This document shows, piece after piece, positions 26,021 to 34,219 of a DNA stretch of 49,262 bases. A program made the translations under genes and the position numbers. The stretch covers positions 1-49,262 of the forward strand of contig JAKJER010000047.1 of assembly GCA_022705325.1 (NCBI GenBank). Reading direction: 5' to 3'. The DNA comes from Planctomycetota bacterium (GTDB lineage: Bacteria; Planctomycetota; Phycisphaerae; SM23-33). Positions within the stretch are counted from its first letter, which is position 1. Each line of letters opens with the position of its first letter. Below the pieces are notes generated by a model. The model ran no database searches. It saw only the letters and a program-made list of their open reading frames with translations, and was not told the DNA's origin.

Positions 26021-27260
26021 CCCGCCGACCATGCTGACCCTGGCGTGGAAGCTGCCCACGCGGGAGGCCGCCGCCGTGGGCCTCCTGCTGGCGATCGAGG
26101 CCGCGGTGCTCCTGTTCGCCCGCACGACGATCGGAAAGAAGGTCTACAAGGTCCTTCCGGCCGTGTTCTACATCTACTTTCTTCCGGCGTTGGCCGCCAA
26201 CCTCGCCCTCCTGCCGACGCCAGGCTCGATCGTCGATGGGCAGCCGTTCACTCTGTACAAGCACATCAGCGACTACTTCCTTCCCCCCGCCCTGCTGTTG
26301 CTGATGATCTCGGTGGATCTGCCGGCCGTCGGTCGCCTCGGGGGGCGGGCGCTGGCCATGGTGTTGACGGGGAGCGTCGGCATCGTCCTGGGCGGCTTTG
26401 TCTCGCTGCTGATCTTTCAGCCGTGGCTGTCGCCGCAGGCGTGGTCGGGCTTCGGCGCGCTGTCGGGCTCGTGGATCGGCGGCAGCGGCAACATGATCGC
26501 CGTCGCGCGAGGCCTGGACACGCCCCAGGAGGTCTTCTCGCCCATGCTGGTGGTGGATATCGTGGTCGGATACGGCTGGATGGGCGTCGTGATCGCACTA
26601 TCCCGCCTTCAGGGGCCCTTCGACCGCTGGAGCCGGGCGGACCGGCGGTTGGTGGCGGATCTCAATGAACGGATGGCAGCCGTTCGCACTGCCAACGCCC
26701 GCCCGCCGACCGTGGCGTCGCTGCTGGGCATGGCGGGCCTGGCGGCCCTGGGCACGTGGTTCGCCCGATGGGCGGGCCACCACCTGCCCGCTGCCGGCGG
26801 GGTGGTCTCAAGCACCACATGGACCATCATCATTGTCACCACGTTGGGGCTCGGGCTCTCGCTGACTCCCGTCCGCCGCCTGGAGTCGTACGGGGCCTCC
26901 AAGCTGGGCTACCTCCTGCTGTACCTTGTGCTGACGGCGATCGGGGCGCAGGCCGACCTCTCGGGCCTGCGCCAGGCCCCGCTGCTGATCGCGGCCGGCG
27001 TGGTCTGGCTGCTGATCCATGCCGCATGCCTGCTGCTGGGGGCCAAGCTGCTGCGGGCCCCGATGTTCCTGGCAGCCACCGCCAGCCAGGCCAACGTCGG
27101 CGGGACCGCCTCGGCCCCGGTCGTCGCCGCCGCCTATCAGAAAGACCTGGCCAGCGTGGGGTTGCTGATGGCCATCGTGGGCATGCTCGCGGGCACGTAC
27201 CTGGGCATCGTCTGCGGACAGCTCTGCCGAATCGTGCCTTGGATATACGGAATGACGTAG
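26013..27260 (+). CDS. DUF819 family membrane protein, candidate transporter
   Basis: 415 aa with about ten to eleven hydrophobic helices. It matches the DUF819 (YjcL-like) family: the segment GALSGSWIGGSGNMIAVARGL near residue 150 and ATASQANVGGTASAPVVAAAY near residue 355 are its two internally similar, glycine-rich signature loops, a layout typical of inverted-repeat secondary carriers. The gene overlaps the epimerase by eight bases and is followed by an NlpC/P60 lipoprotein, so I infer a role in moving murein-derived peptides or amino acids across the membrane. No DUF819 substrate is known to me, so this is context only. Confidence 0.78.
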   Translation: MIDPPTMLTLAWKLPTREAAAVGLLLAIEAAVLLFARTTIGKKVYKVLPAVFYIYFLPALAANLALLPTPGSIVDGQPFTLYKHISDYFLPPALLLLMISVDLPAVGRLGGRALAMVLTGSVGIVLGGFVSLLIFQPWLSPQAWSGFGALSGSWIGGSGNMIAVARGLDTPQEVFSPMLVVDIVVGYGWMGVVIALSRLQGPFDRWSRADRRLVADLNERMAAVRTANARPPTVASLLGMAGLAALGTWFARWAGHHLPAAGGVVSSTTWTIIIVTTLGLGLSLTPVRRLESYGASKLGYLLLYLVLTAIGAQADLSGLRQAPLLIAAGVVWLLIHAACLLLGAKLLRAPMFLAATASQANVGGTASAPVVAAAYQKDLASVGLLMAIVGMLAGTYLGIVCGQLCRIVPWIYGMT

Positions 27261-27266
27261 TACAAT
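27239..27266 (+). promoter_or_regulatory. Possible internal promoter for the NlpC/P60 gene
   Basis: TTGGAT (27239-27244), 16-bp spacer, TACAAT (27261-27266), inside the last codons of the DUF819 gene. The predicted start near 27273 leaves a two-base leader before the ATG at 27275. Confidence 0.35.
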
Positions 27267-27274
27267 CGGCGAAG

Positions 27275-28645
27275 ATGAACGGGTTACTCTCTATCCTCAT
27301 CCTCCTCTTGTTGGCCCTCTCGGTCGGTTGTTCCGCTTCCGGCCACTCGGCCGTACACGATGGGCCTTCCATAGCCGATCTCCGCCTCCTGCCGCAGGAC
27401 GCCACGGCGTACATCGACCTCGCGACCGCGGACGAACCGGTCCTGTCGGCCCCGCAGCAGGCGCGGCTGGCCGGGGAGTTCAAGAAGGCCTGGTACGCCC
27501 CGTGGGCGCTGTCTCAGCCGATCCACGACGCGGCGGCGGCCCGGGCCCGCCTGGAGGAGTACCGCTCCGCGCCGGCCTACGGGGGCAATTGCCGCCTTCA
27601 TCCGCCGCAGTGGTTCGCGCGGTGGGCCGACGAGATGAACCTCGCCGCCTTCCCCGCAGCCGGCTGCCCCGCCTTGACGCTTCGCAACACGGTTCTCCGC
27701 AAGCTGCCCACCACTGAACCGCTGTTCCTGGGCACCGACCCAACCGAGGACTACTATCCGTTCGACGAGCTTCAGGTGTCGGCCATCTGGGGCAACACGC
27801 CCGTGTATGTCTCGCATTTCTCACGGGACGGAGCCTGGGCGCTGGTCGAGACGCCGTACATGTGGGGTTGGGTCCCCAGCGAGGACCTTGCCCGGGTGGA
27901 CCAGGGCCTGATGGATCGCTGGCAAAGGCTGCCCCTGCTGGCGCTGGTGGCCGACAACGTTCCCGTTCGCGACAAGAACGGGCGGCTGCTCTTCCGCACG
28001 CACGTCGGCGCGGTCCTGCCGCTGGAAGGCCGAGCGGGCGCCGACGCCGGCCCGCTGGCCGCCGACGCCGTTGCCCCCGCGAGCGGCTCGCCCCTGGCCA
28101 GCGCTCGAAGCGTCCCGGTCGCCATCCCCGCCGGCTCCGCCGTCGAGATTCCCCTTCCGGCCACGCCCGCCAATCTCGCCCGCCAGGCCAACCGCCTGCT
28201 GGGCCAGACCTACGCCTGGGGCGGACTCAACGAAGACCGCGACTGCTCGTCCACCCTCCGCGATTTCTTTACGCCCTTCGGCTTGTTCCTGCCGCGCAAC
28301 TCCGCCGATCAGTACCTCGCGGGCCGGGTCGTGGACATGTCCGCCCTCGCGCCCGTCCAGAAGGAGCAGAAGCTGCTGGCCGAGGGCGCGGCCTGGCTGA
28401 CGCTGGTGTACGCCCGCGGGCACATCATGCTCTATGTCGGCCGCCGCGACGGCCGGGCGATCATCTTCCACAACTTCTGGGCCGTCCGCACGCGTCGCTC
28501 GCACCCGCAGGCCCCGCGCCGCCACGTCGTCGGCCAGTGCGTCCTGACCACCCTCCAGCCCGGCCGCGAACTGCCCGACTGGGACCCCCAAGGGGACCTG
28601 CTCAACCGGATCGACGCCTTTACGCTTCTGAATCCGGTCCGTTGA
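27275..28645 (+). CDS. NlpC/P60 lipoprotein, probable murein-peptide endopeptidase with SH3-like domains
   Basis: 456 aa from ATG 27275. The signal ends in a lipobox (ALSVGC), so the mature protein is a lipoprotein. Residues about 30-145 form an N-terminal domain, 145-300 contain SH3-like segments (WGNTPVYVSHFSRDGAWALVETPY, NVPVRDKNGRLLF), and from 300 the NlpC/P60 fold has Cys324 (EDRDCSST), His383 (GHIMLYVG) and His399 (HNFW). This architecture matches gamma-D-glutamyl-diamino-acid endopeptidases such as YkfC, whose Bacillus gene neighbours the epimerase ykfB. Here too it follows an epimerase, with the DUF819 gene between them. Confidence 0.85.
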   Translation: MNGLLSILILLLLALSVGCSASGHSAVHDGPSIADLRLLPQDATAYIDLATADEPVLSAPQQARLAGEFKKAWYAPWALSQPIHDAAAARARLEEYRSAPAYGGNCRLHPPQWFARWADEMNLAAFPAAGCPALTLRNTVLRKLPTTEPLFLGTDPTEDYYPFDELQVSAIWGNTPVYVSHFSRDGAWALVETPYMWGWVPSEDLARVDQGLMDRWQRLPLLALVADNVPVRDKNGRLLFRTHVGAVLPLEGRAGADAGPLAADAVAPASGSPLASARSVPVAIPAGSAVEIPLPATPANLARQANRLLGQTYAWGGLNEDRDCSSTLRDFFTPFGLFLPRNSADQYLAGRVVDMSALAPVQKEQKLLAEGAAWLTLVYARGHIMLYVGRRDGRAIIFHNFWAVRTRRSHPQAPRRHVVGQCVLTTLQPGRELPDWDPQGDLLNRIDAFTLLNPVR

Positions 28646-28708
28646 GAATACAGGTTGGGCCTTGCCGCAGCGAGGTAGCAGCAGAGAGTACTGTGTTGGA
28701 GAATACAG
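28644..28708 (+). repeat. Direct repeat GAGAATACAG flanking the Clp N-domain gene leader
   Basis: GAGAATACAG occurs at 28644-28653 and 28699-28708, the second copy touching the ATG at 28709; similar bases (RxTGGG) continue after both. The repeats are 55 bp apart and fill the place of a ribosome binding site. Confidence 0.45.
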
Positions 28709-29179
28709 ATGGGAATCCTCTCACGACTTCGTCGCTGGTGGCGGCGCCGGCAATCGCGAACCGAAGAACTCAGCGCCGAAGCGAAGGGTGTTTTTGCATG
28801 CGCCAACGCTTCCGCGATAGATTTGCGTGCCGAGCAGATAACGACAGCGCACGTCCTGCTGGGGATCCTCCGCACTACGAGCCTGCCGGGGCAACTTGGC
28901 GTGGACTGTCAGGCCATGGAAGGTGAAGTGCTGCGACAGTTACAGGCGCATGCGGACGCTTTGGAGGATGCGGCACCGGTTTCCAAGGAACATGCCAAGC
29001 AGGTCCTCCAATCCGCCATTGAAGGTGCCCGCACCACGGGCACTTCCGAGATAGGTCCTCGGCACCTGCTGACCGCCCTGTGTTGTCTGGAAGGGACGCT
29101 GGCGTTTCGGGTGCTGGCCAATTACGCTGTCACGGCCGATCGCGTCCGGAACCTGCAACTGAGAACGCCTGAAATCTGA
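28709..29179 (+). CDS. Stand-alone Clp N-terminal domain protein
   Basis: 156 aa. After a basic start (RLRRWWRRRQSR), residues about 22-90 and 92-155 form the two repeats of a Clp N domain: TEELSAEAKGVFACANASAI with HVLLGILRT, then HAKQVLQSAIEG with GPRHLLTALC. No AAA+ module follows, so this is not a Clp ATPase. Such proteins may act as adaptors or decoys for ClpA/ClpC or as small chaperone-like factors; the sequence does not decide. Base composition is less GC-rich than its neighbours. The sulfatase gene follows on the same strand after 21 bp. Confidence 0.75.
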   Translation: MGILSRLRRWWRRRQSRTEELSAEAKGVFACANASAIDLRAEQITTAHVLLGILRTTSLPGQLGVDCQAMEGEVLRQLQAHADALEDAAPVSKEHAKQVLQSAIEGARTTGTSEIGPRHLLTALCCLEGTLAFRVLANYAVTADRVRNLQLRTPEI

Positions 29180-29200
29180 CGCCAAACCGCGAGGTGAATG

Positions 29201-30787
29201 ATGGGCATAGTACGTGGAACGACCGTAGCAGTATTGGCCGCTGGTTTAGTCGCGGGCCTGTCCGTCGCTTTCCGCGCCTCTGCGGAAACGACACACCCGA
29301 AGCAGCCGAACATCCTTCTCATCCTGGCCGACGACCTGGGCTACGGCGACGTGGGTTGCTACAACGACCAGGCCAAGGCGCCGACCCCCCACCTGGACGG
29401 CCTGGCCGGACAGGGCATGCGCTTCACCGACGCCCACAGCCCGGCCACCGTCTGCACGCCCACGCGCTATTCGGTGCTGACCGGACGGATGTGCTTCCGC
29501 ACCGGGTACCGCGGGGTGTTCACCGGCGCGGGCGGGCCGTGCCTGATCGAGCCCGGGCGGCTGACCCTGGCGGGCATGCTCCGCTCCGCAGGCTACGCGA
29601 CAGCCATGACGGGCAAGTGGCACGTCGGGCTGACCTTCCTGGACGCGCAGGGCAAGCCCATCTGCCGGGACGGACTCGAGAGCGTCAAGCGGATCGACTT
29701 CTCGCGGGCAATTCCCGACGCCCCGATCCATCGCGGCTTCGACCGGTTCTTCGGCACGGCCTGCTGCCCCACCACCGACTGGCTCTATGCCTTCATCGAG
29801 GGCGACCGCGTCCCCGTTCCCCCCACCGCCCCGCTGGACAAGAGCAACCTCCCCAAGCACCCCTACGCCAACGATTGCCGCCCCGGCCTGGTCGCGCCGA
29901 ACTTCAAACACGAGGAGATCGACTTGATCTTCCTCGAACGCAGCCGCCGCTTCCTCCGCGAGCACGTCAAGGCCAAGCCCGACCAGCCGTTCTTCCTGTT
30001 CCATTCGATGCAGGCGGTGCACCTGCCCTCGTTTCCAGCCGACGCCTTCAAGGGCAAGACCAAGGCGGGCCCGCACGGCGACTTCATCCATGAGATGGAC
30101 TGGGTGGTCGGCCAACTCCTGGCGACGCTGGACGAGTTGGGCGTGGCGGACAACACGCTGGTGATCTTCGCCAGCGACAACGGCCCGGAAGTCACCAGCG
30201 TGGTGAACATGCGGAAGGACCACGGCCACGACGGCGCCCGCCCGTGGCGCGGGATGAAACGCGACCAATGGGAAGGCGGCCATCGTACGCCACTGATCGT
30301 CCGCTGGCCGGGCAAGGTCAAGCCCGGCTCGACCAGCGATCAACTCACCAGCCTGACCGACCTCTTTGCCACCTGCGCCGCCGTCGTCGGCGCCAAGCTC
30401 CCCAACGACGCCGCCGAGGACAGTTTCGACATGCTCGGCGTCCTGCTGGGCACACAGGGCGACCGCCCGGTGAGGCCCTACCTGCTCGAACAGACGATCT
30501 CGCTGGCCCTGTCCATCCGTCGCGGACCCTGGAAGTACCTGGACCACAAGGGCTCGGGTGGCAACAACTACCAACGCAGCGGGGACCTCAAACCCTACTA
30601 CATCCCCGACAGCGACCCCGCCGCACCGGCCCAGCTCTACGACCTGGCCGAAGACCCCGGCGAACGAGTCAACCTCTACAGCAAGAAGCCCGACATCGTC
30701 GCGGAACTCAAAGGCCTGCTGGAGGAGAGCAGGAAGTCCGGCCGAAGCGCCCCCGTCCGGACCGCCGCCACGCCGGCCCGCTCCTAG
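29201..30787 (+). CDS. Exported family S1 sulfatase
   Basis: 528 aa from ATG 29201; ATG 29198 is equally in frame, but GAGGTGA is better spaced for the later one. A signal peptide covers about 1-28. NILLILADDLGYGDVGCY supplies the metal-binding aspartates, and Cys85-Thr-Pro-Thr-Arg89 (VCTPTRYSVLTGR) is the site converted to formylglycine. TGKWHVG, and SDNGPEV later, complete the active site. Planctomycete sulfatases remove sulfate esters from algal or mucin polysaccharides; the nearby glycoside hydrolases fit this. The start context suggests its own transcription or readthrough from the Clp N-domain gene. Confidence 0.9.
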   Translation: MGIVRGTTVAVLAAGLVAGLSVAFRASAETTHPKQPNILLILADDLGYGDVGCYNDQAKAPTPHLDGLAGQGMRFTDAHSPATVCTPTRYSVLTGRMCFRTGYRGVFTGAGGPCLIEPGRLTLAGMLRSAGYATAMTGKWHVGLTFLDAQGKPICRDGLESVKRIDFSRAIPDAPIHRGFDRFFGTACCPTTDWLYAFIEGDRVPVPPTAPLDKSNLPKHPYANDCRPGLVAPNFKHEEIDLIFLERSRRFLREHVKAKPDQPFFLFHSMQAVHLPSFPADAFKGKTKAGPHGDFIHEMDWVVGQLLATLDELGVADNTLVIFASDNGPEVTSVVNMRKDHGHDGARPWRGMKRDQWEGGHRTPLIVRWPGKVKPGSTSDQLTSLTDLFATCAAVVGAKLPNDAAEDSFDMLGVLLGTQGDRPVRPYLLEQTISLALSIRRGPWKYLDHKGSGGNNYQRSGDLKPYYIPDSDPAAPAQLYDLAEDPGERVNLYSKKPDIVAELKGLLEESRKSGRSAPVRTAATPARS

Positions 30788-30879
30788 CACCGACCCAAGG
30801 CGGGCGCGGTCGTTGCCCCGCAGGCGGCTGTGGCGGGCCCGCCGCGAATGTCGCAACAACGACGCCGGGCGCTGCGCCC

Positions 30880-30908
30880 TTGAAAGCCGGCTCTCATCAC
30901 GCTATGCT
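30880..30908 (+). promoter_or_regulatory. Promoter of the phosphotransacylase fusion gene
   Basis: TTGAAA (30880-30885), 17-bp spacer, TATGCT (30903-30908): five of six and four of six consensus bases. The start would be near 30915, four bases before the ATG at 30919. This selects that ATG over one at 30904, which overlaps the -10. Confidence 0.5.
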
Positions 30909-30918
30909 CCCTTCGATC

Positions 30919-32331
30919 ATGAACTCAGTAGACCAGACAACCCTGCCGCCGGTCGAACCGCTGGAACGAGTGGTCGACCTGATTGACATCGCCGGCAAGA
31001 TGAAGGCCTCCACCGTCCTCGTGGTGGGCGGCTACCGAACCGACGACCTGCGACTGGTGGAATCCGCCCGCGACCACGGCATCGTCGACCGCGTCTTGCT
31101 GATCGGGCCCAAGGACCGCATCGCCCAGGCCGTCGACGAGGTCGGCATCCACATCGACCCCAACGACATCGTGCCGGCTGACAACGACGTGGACGTCGCC
31201 CGCGCCGCCGTCAAGCTCATCCAGGCCGGCGGGCTGGATATCATCCTCAAGGGCGGCATCTCCACGCCCATCATCAACCGTCACATGCTGCCGCTGGCCG
31301 TCCGCCCCACCGTCAGCCTGGCCACCGTCTTCGACACCCCGTGCGTCCGCAGAGGCAGTCCCGTCTTGCTCACCGACGCCGGCGTGACGACCATCTGCAA
31401 CTTCGGTCGCCTGGCCGACATGATCCACAACGCCGTGGACGTCGCCCACACGGTCATGGGGTTGGCCCGCCCGCGGGTGGCGATCCTGTCAGCCAACGAG
31501 AAGCAGATTCCCTCCCTGCCGTCCACGTGGATCGGGCTGGAACTGGCCCGGCGAACCTGGAGCGGAGCGGCGGTGTGCGGGCCGCTCTCGTTCGATCTGG
31601 CCACCGACCCCGAATCGGTCGCCATCAAGGGCATGCCCGACCTGCCCAACGCCGAAGAAGTCGCCGGGCAGGCTGACATCCTCATCTGCCCCGGCATCGA
31701 CACCGCCAACGCCCTCTACAAGTTCCTCACCGCCCTCAACAAGTACGGCGAAGCCTCGCTGGCCAGCATCACCATGGGCTTCCCCGTTCCGTACATCATC
31801 CTCTCCCGGGCCGACAGCGTCGAGACCCGCCTGGTCTCGCTGGCCATCTGCGCGGTCTACTCGCAGCGAAAGGCCGCGGGCCTGTCAGCCTTCACCCCCC
31901 CCGCCGCCGACGCGCCCGCGCCGCGGGCCCCCGCACCGGCCGGCGGGAGCCAAGCAAGCGCCGACCAGGACGAGTATCTGATGGCCGCCGCCAGGCAGGC
32001 CGCCCGCGAGACCGACAGACCGCTGAACGACCTGGCCCTGGTGGTCGCCCACCTGGACCGTCGGATCACGGTGGCCGGCTTCCGCCAGGGACGGATCATC
32101 GACCGGTGCGCGTATGACTTGGACCCCTCCGCGCCGCCCGCCGCCGAGGCCGATTACCGGGCCGCCAAGGAGATCGGGCAGATGTTCGTGGCCTGCGGCT
32201 GCGACGTGGAAGGCATCGTCCTGACCGGGCCGTTGGCCACCAGCGACTGGGCCCGCTCCGCCCTGCGCCGGCGCGTGTTGCGCCTGGCGCCCGTATTCGT
32301 GATCGAGCAGCCCTCATCCCCGACCGCCTGA
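30919..32331 (+). CDS. Phosphate acetyl/butyryltransferase fused to a condensed butyrate-kinase-like domain
   Basis: 470 aa from ATG 30919. Residues 1 to about 330 are a phosphotransbutyrylase-type phosphotransacylase (KASTVLVVGGYRTDDLRLVESAR, ILKGGISTPIIN, LTDAGVTTICN, GFPVPYIILSRADS). A Pro/Ala linker follows, then from Asp351 a 115-residue tail like two pieces of butyrate kinase: AARETDRPLNDLALVVAHL with FRQGRIID, and AAKEIGQMF with VEGIVLTGPLA. Between them about 85 residues normally present are missing, and the HxGGG phosphate loop reads His378-Leu-Asp-Arg-Arg382. The kinase part therefore looks inactive and may be regulatory. An ACT-domain gene follows 49 bp downstream. Confidence 0.8.
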   Translation: MNSVDQTTLPPVEPLERVVDLIDIAGKMKASTVLVVGGYRTDDLRLVESARDHGIVDRVLLIGPKDRIAQAVDEVGIHIDPNDIVPADNDVDVARAAVKLIQAGGLDIILKGGISTPIINRHMLPLAVRPTVSLATVFDTPCVRRGSPVLLTDAGVTTICNFGRLADMIHNAVDVAHTVMGLARPRVAILSANEKQIPSLPSTWIGLELARRTWSGAAVCGPLSFDLATDPESVAIKGMPDLPNAEEVAGQADILICPGIDTANALYKFLTALNKYGEASLASITMGFPVPYIILSRADSVETRLVSLAICAVYSQRKAAGLSAFTPPAADAPAPRAPAPAGGSQASADQDEYLMAAARQAARETDRPLNDLALVVAHLDRRITVAGFRQGRIIDRCAYDLDPSAPPAAEADYRAAKEIGQMFVACGCDVEGIVLTGPLATSDWARSALRRRVLRLAPVFVIEQPSSPTA

Positions 32332-32380
32332 GACAGGTCGGCGGCTGGGCCCCGCTCGCCGCCGGCAGGAGACTTGCGAG

Positions 32381-32866
32381 ATGACCGCAACAGAGTGCAG
32401 CCACTGGGTATTCCGGGCGTTCGTGCTGGACCGCGCCGGCGCCCTGACCAGCATCGCGTCGGCCTTCAGCAACGAGGGCGTCAGCATCGACACCGTTGTC
32501 GGACACGGCTCGGAGAAGCTCGCCGGCACCGACGGCAGCGTCGTCCTCACCTTCTTCTGCAGCCACGAGGAGAAGGAACGCATGGTCCGCAAAGTCCGCC
32601 GGCTCAGCAAGGTCAAGCGTCTCGAAGAGCACCCTTACGACTCGCAGAGCCTGCGCAAGGCCGCCGTCATCGTCACCAACCGCGAGCTCAAGCCCTGCGA
32701 CGTCGTGGGCGAGAACGCGTTCCTGACCAGCGAGCTGGTGCTGGCCGACTCGCACGGCTGGCGCTACCTGCTGGCCGGTTCCCCGCGCGACCTGGACCCC
32801 GTGCTCAAGCGTCTGGAGTCCGGCAAGGTCATCACGGACATCATCTACTCCGTGCTCAGCGTGTAA
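32381..32866 (+). CDS. ACT-domain regulatory protein (acetolactate synthase small-subunit-like)
   Basis: 161 aa. Residues about 8-80 form an ACT domain (VFRAFVLDRAGALTSIASAFSNEGVSIDTVV), close to the N-terminal half of IlvH/IlvN small subunits, and the rest resembles a second ACT-like fold. ACT domains bind amino acids and control partner enzymes. GGAG precedes the ATG. No acetolactate synthase large subunit is nearby; the upstream neighbour is the phosphotransacylase fusion, so a regulatory partnership with that enzyme is possible but untested. Confidence 0.78.
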   Translation: MTATECSHWVFRAFVLDRAGALTSIASAFSNEGVSIDTVVGHGSEKLAGTDGSVVLTFFCSHEEKERMVRKVRRLSKVKRLEEHPYDSQSLRKAAVIVTNRELKPCDVVGENAFLTSELVLADSHGWRYLLAGSPRDLDPVLKRLESGKVITDIIYSVLSV

Positions 32867-32905
32867 GACGATCGCGGCGAGTGGACCGAGTCCGCCTGGC
32901 GGATG

Positions 32906-32911
32906 TATAAT
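32906..32911 (+). promoter_or_regulatory. -10 box (TATAAT) ahead of the patatin gene
   Basis: A perfect TATAAT in the 83-bp gap before the patatin ATG (32950). The -35 (TGGACC, 32882-32887, 18 bp) is weak. Confidence 0.35.
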
Positions 32912-32949
32912 GCGTTCGCGGGCGCCGCGCCGGCCCGCGACGGGACCTC

Positions 32950-34170
32950 ATGATCCGACAATGCCTGCCATCCTGCCGCGCCGCATGCCTGCTGGGCTGG
33001 CTGCTGCTGACTGCCCTGGCGCCCGGCTGCGGGCCGGAGACCATCCGCCACCCCGTCCCCCCGCACCTGGTTGACCAGGCGCACGTGGAGGGATACGGGC
33101 AGATCCGTTCCTGGGGCGACCAGATCGGCCTGGTCTTCGGCGGGGACACCGCCCACCCGACCACTCGCCCCGCCGTCCCGGACGACCAGCGGAGCGTGCT
33201 GGCGTTGTCGGGGGGCGGGTCGCGCGGAGCGTTCGGGGCCGGCCTGCTGTGCGGGTGGTCCACCCGGGGCGACCGCCCCACCTTCCGCATCGTCACGGGA
33301 ATCAGCACCGGGGCCCTCATCGCGCCGTTCGCCTTCCTGGGCAGCGACTACGACGCCCGCCTCCGCCAGGCCTTCACCACTGTCGGACCGGACGACATCT
33401 ACGTGCTGCGGATCTTCACCGGGCTGTTGCGGGGCGACAGCCTGGCGGACAACGCACCCCTGCTCCGCCTGACGGAGAAGTACATCGACCAGGACATGTT
33501 GACCGCCATCGCCCGGGAGCACCGCCGGGGCCGGCGCCTGTACATCGGCACGACCAACCTCGACGTCCAGCGCCCCGTCGTCTGGGACATGGGCGCCATC
33601 GCCGCCAGCGGACACAAGGACGCCCTCAAACTCTTTCGCCGCGTGCTGGTCGCGTCGGCCTCCATTCCCGTAGCCTTCCCGCCGCAGTACGTGACCGTCC
33701 AGGTCCTGAACGAGCGGTACGACGAGATGCACGTCGACGGGGGCGTGACGGCCGAGGTGTTCATCTGGGGTTTCGGCGATGCCCTGCCCGCCGTGGTGCG
33801 CCGCCCGGCGACGATGCCGGCTGCGCCGCCCGCCAAGCCGCCCATTCGCGTCTACGTCATTCGCAATGCCGCGATCGCCCCGCAATACCAAGCCATCGCC
33901 CCGCGCGTCATCCCCATTGCCGCGCGGTCCATCTTCACGCTGATCAACTCCCAGGCCCTCGGCGACATCTACCGCGTCTACAACATCGTGCACGGGGCGG
34001 GCATGGAGTTTCTCCTGGCCTACATCCCCGACGACGACAAGCCCATCTCCAGCGAGGAGTTCAACAAGCAGGAGATGAACCGCCTGTTCGAGGTGGGCTA
34101 TAAGCTGGGCCAGGCCGGTTACGACTGGAAGCGATACCCGCCGGGGTTTCCGCTGAGCGAGCGGGAATAA
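32950..34170 (+). CDS. Patatin-like phospholipase lipoprotein
   Basis: 406 aa. A signal peptide ends in the lipobox ALAPGC, so the enzyme is lipid-anchored. The patatin fold shows the oxyanion loop ALSGGGSRGAFGAG, the nucleophile Ser119 in GISTGAL, and the partner Asp263 in HVDGGV, giving an intact Ser-Asp dyad. Members release fatty acids from phospholipids or other lipids. The C-terminal 100 residues are helical (SEEFNKQEMNRLFEVGYKLGQ). It converges on the URO-D-like gene across a 49-bp gap with no clear terminator. Confidence 0.88.
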   Translation: MIRQCLPSCRAACLLGWLLLTALAPGCGPETIRHPVPPHLVDQAHVEGYGQIRSWGDQIGLVFGGDTAHPTTRPAVPDDQRSVLALSGGGSRGAFGAGLLCGWSTRGDRPTFRIVTGISTGALIAPFAFLGSDYDARLRQAFTTVGPDDIYVLRIFTGLLRGDSLADNAPLLRLTEKYIDQDMLTAIAREHRRGRRLYIGTTNLDVQRPVVWDMGAIAASGHKDALKLFRRVLVASASIPVAFPPQYVTVQVLNERYDEMHVDGGVTAEVFIWGFGDALPAVVRRPATMPAAPPAKPPIRVYVIRNAAIAPQYQAIAPRVIPIAARSIFTLINSQALGDIYRVYNIVHGAGMEFLLAYIPDDDKPISSEEFNKQEMNRLFEVGYKLGQAGYDWKRYPPGFPLSERE

Positions 34171-34219
34171 CGGCCCGTCAGACTCCCGAGACACACGTTC
34201 TTCGACGGTCCTGGGCGCG

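Noticed and set aside
26756..27274. Upstream extension of the NlpC/P60 frame into the DUF819 gene
   Set aside because: The lipoprotein signal begins at ATG 27275; the extension is only the frame running open through the neighbour.
30244..30918. 225-codon upstream extension of the phosphotransacylase fusion
   Set aside because: It overlaps the sulfatase in another frame and precedes a good promoter at 30880; homology begins after 30919.
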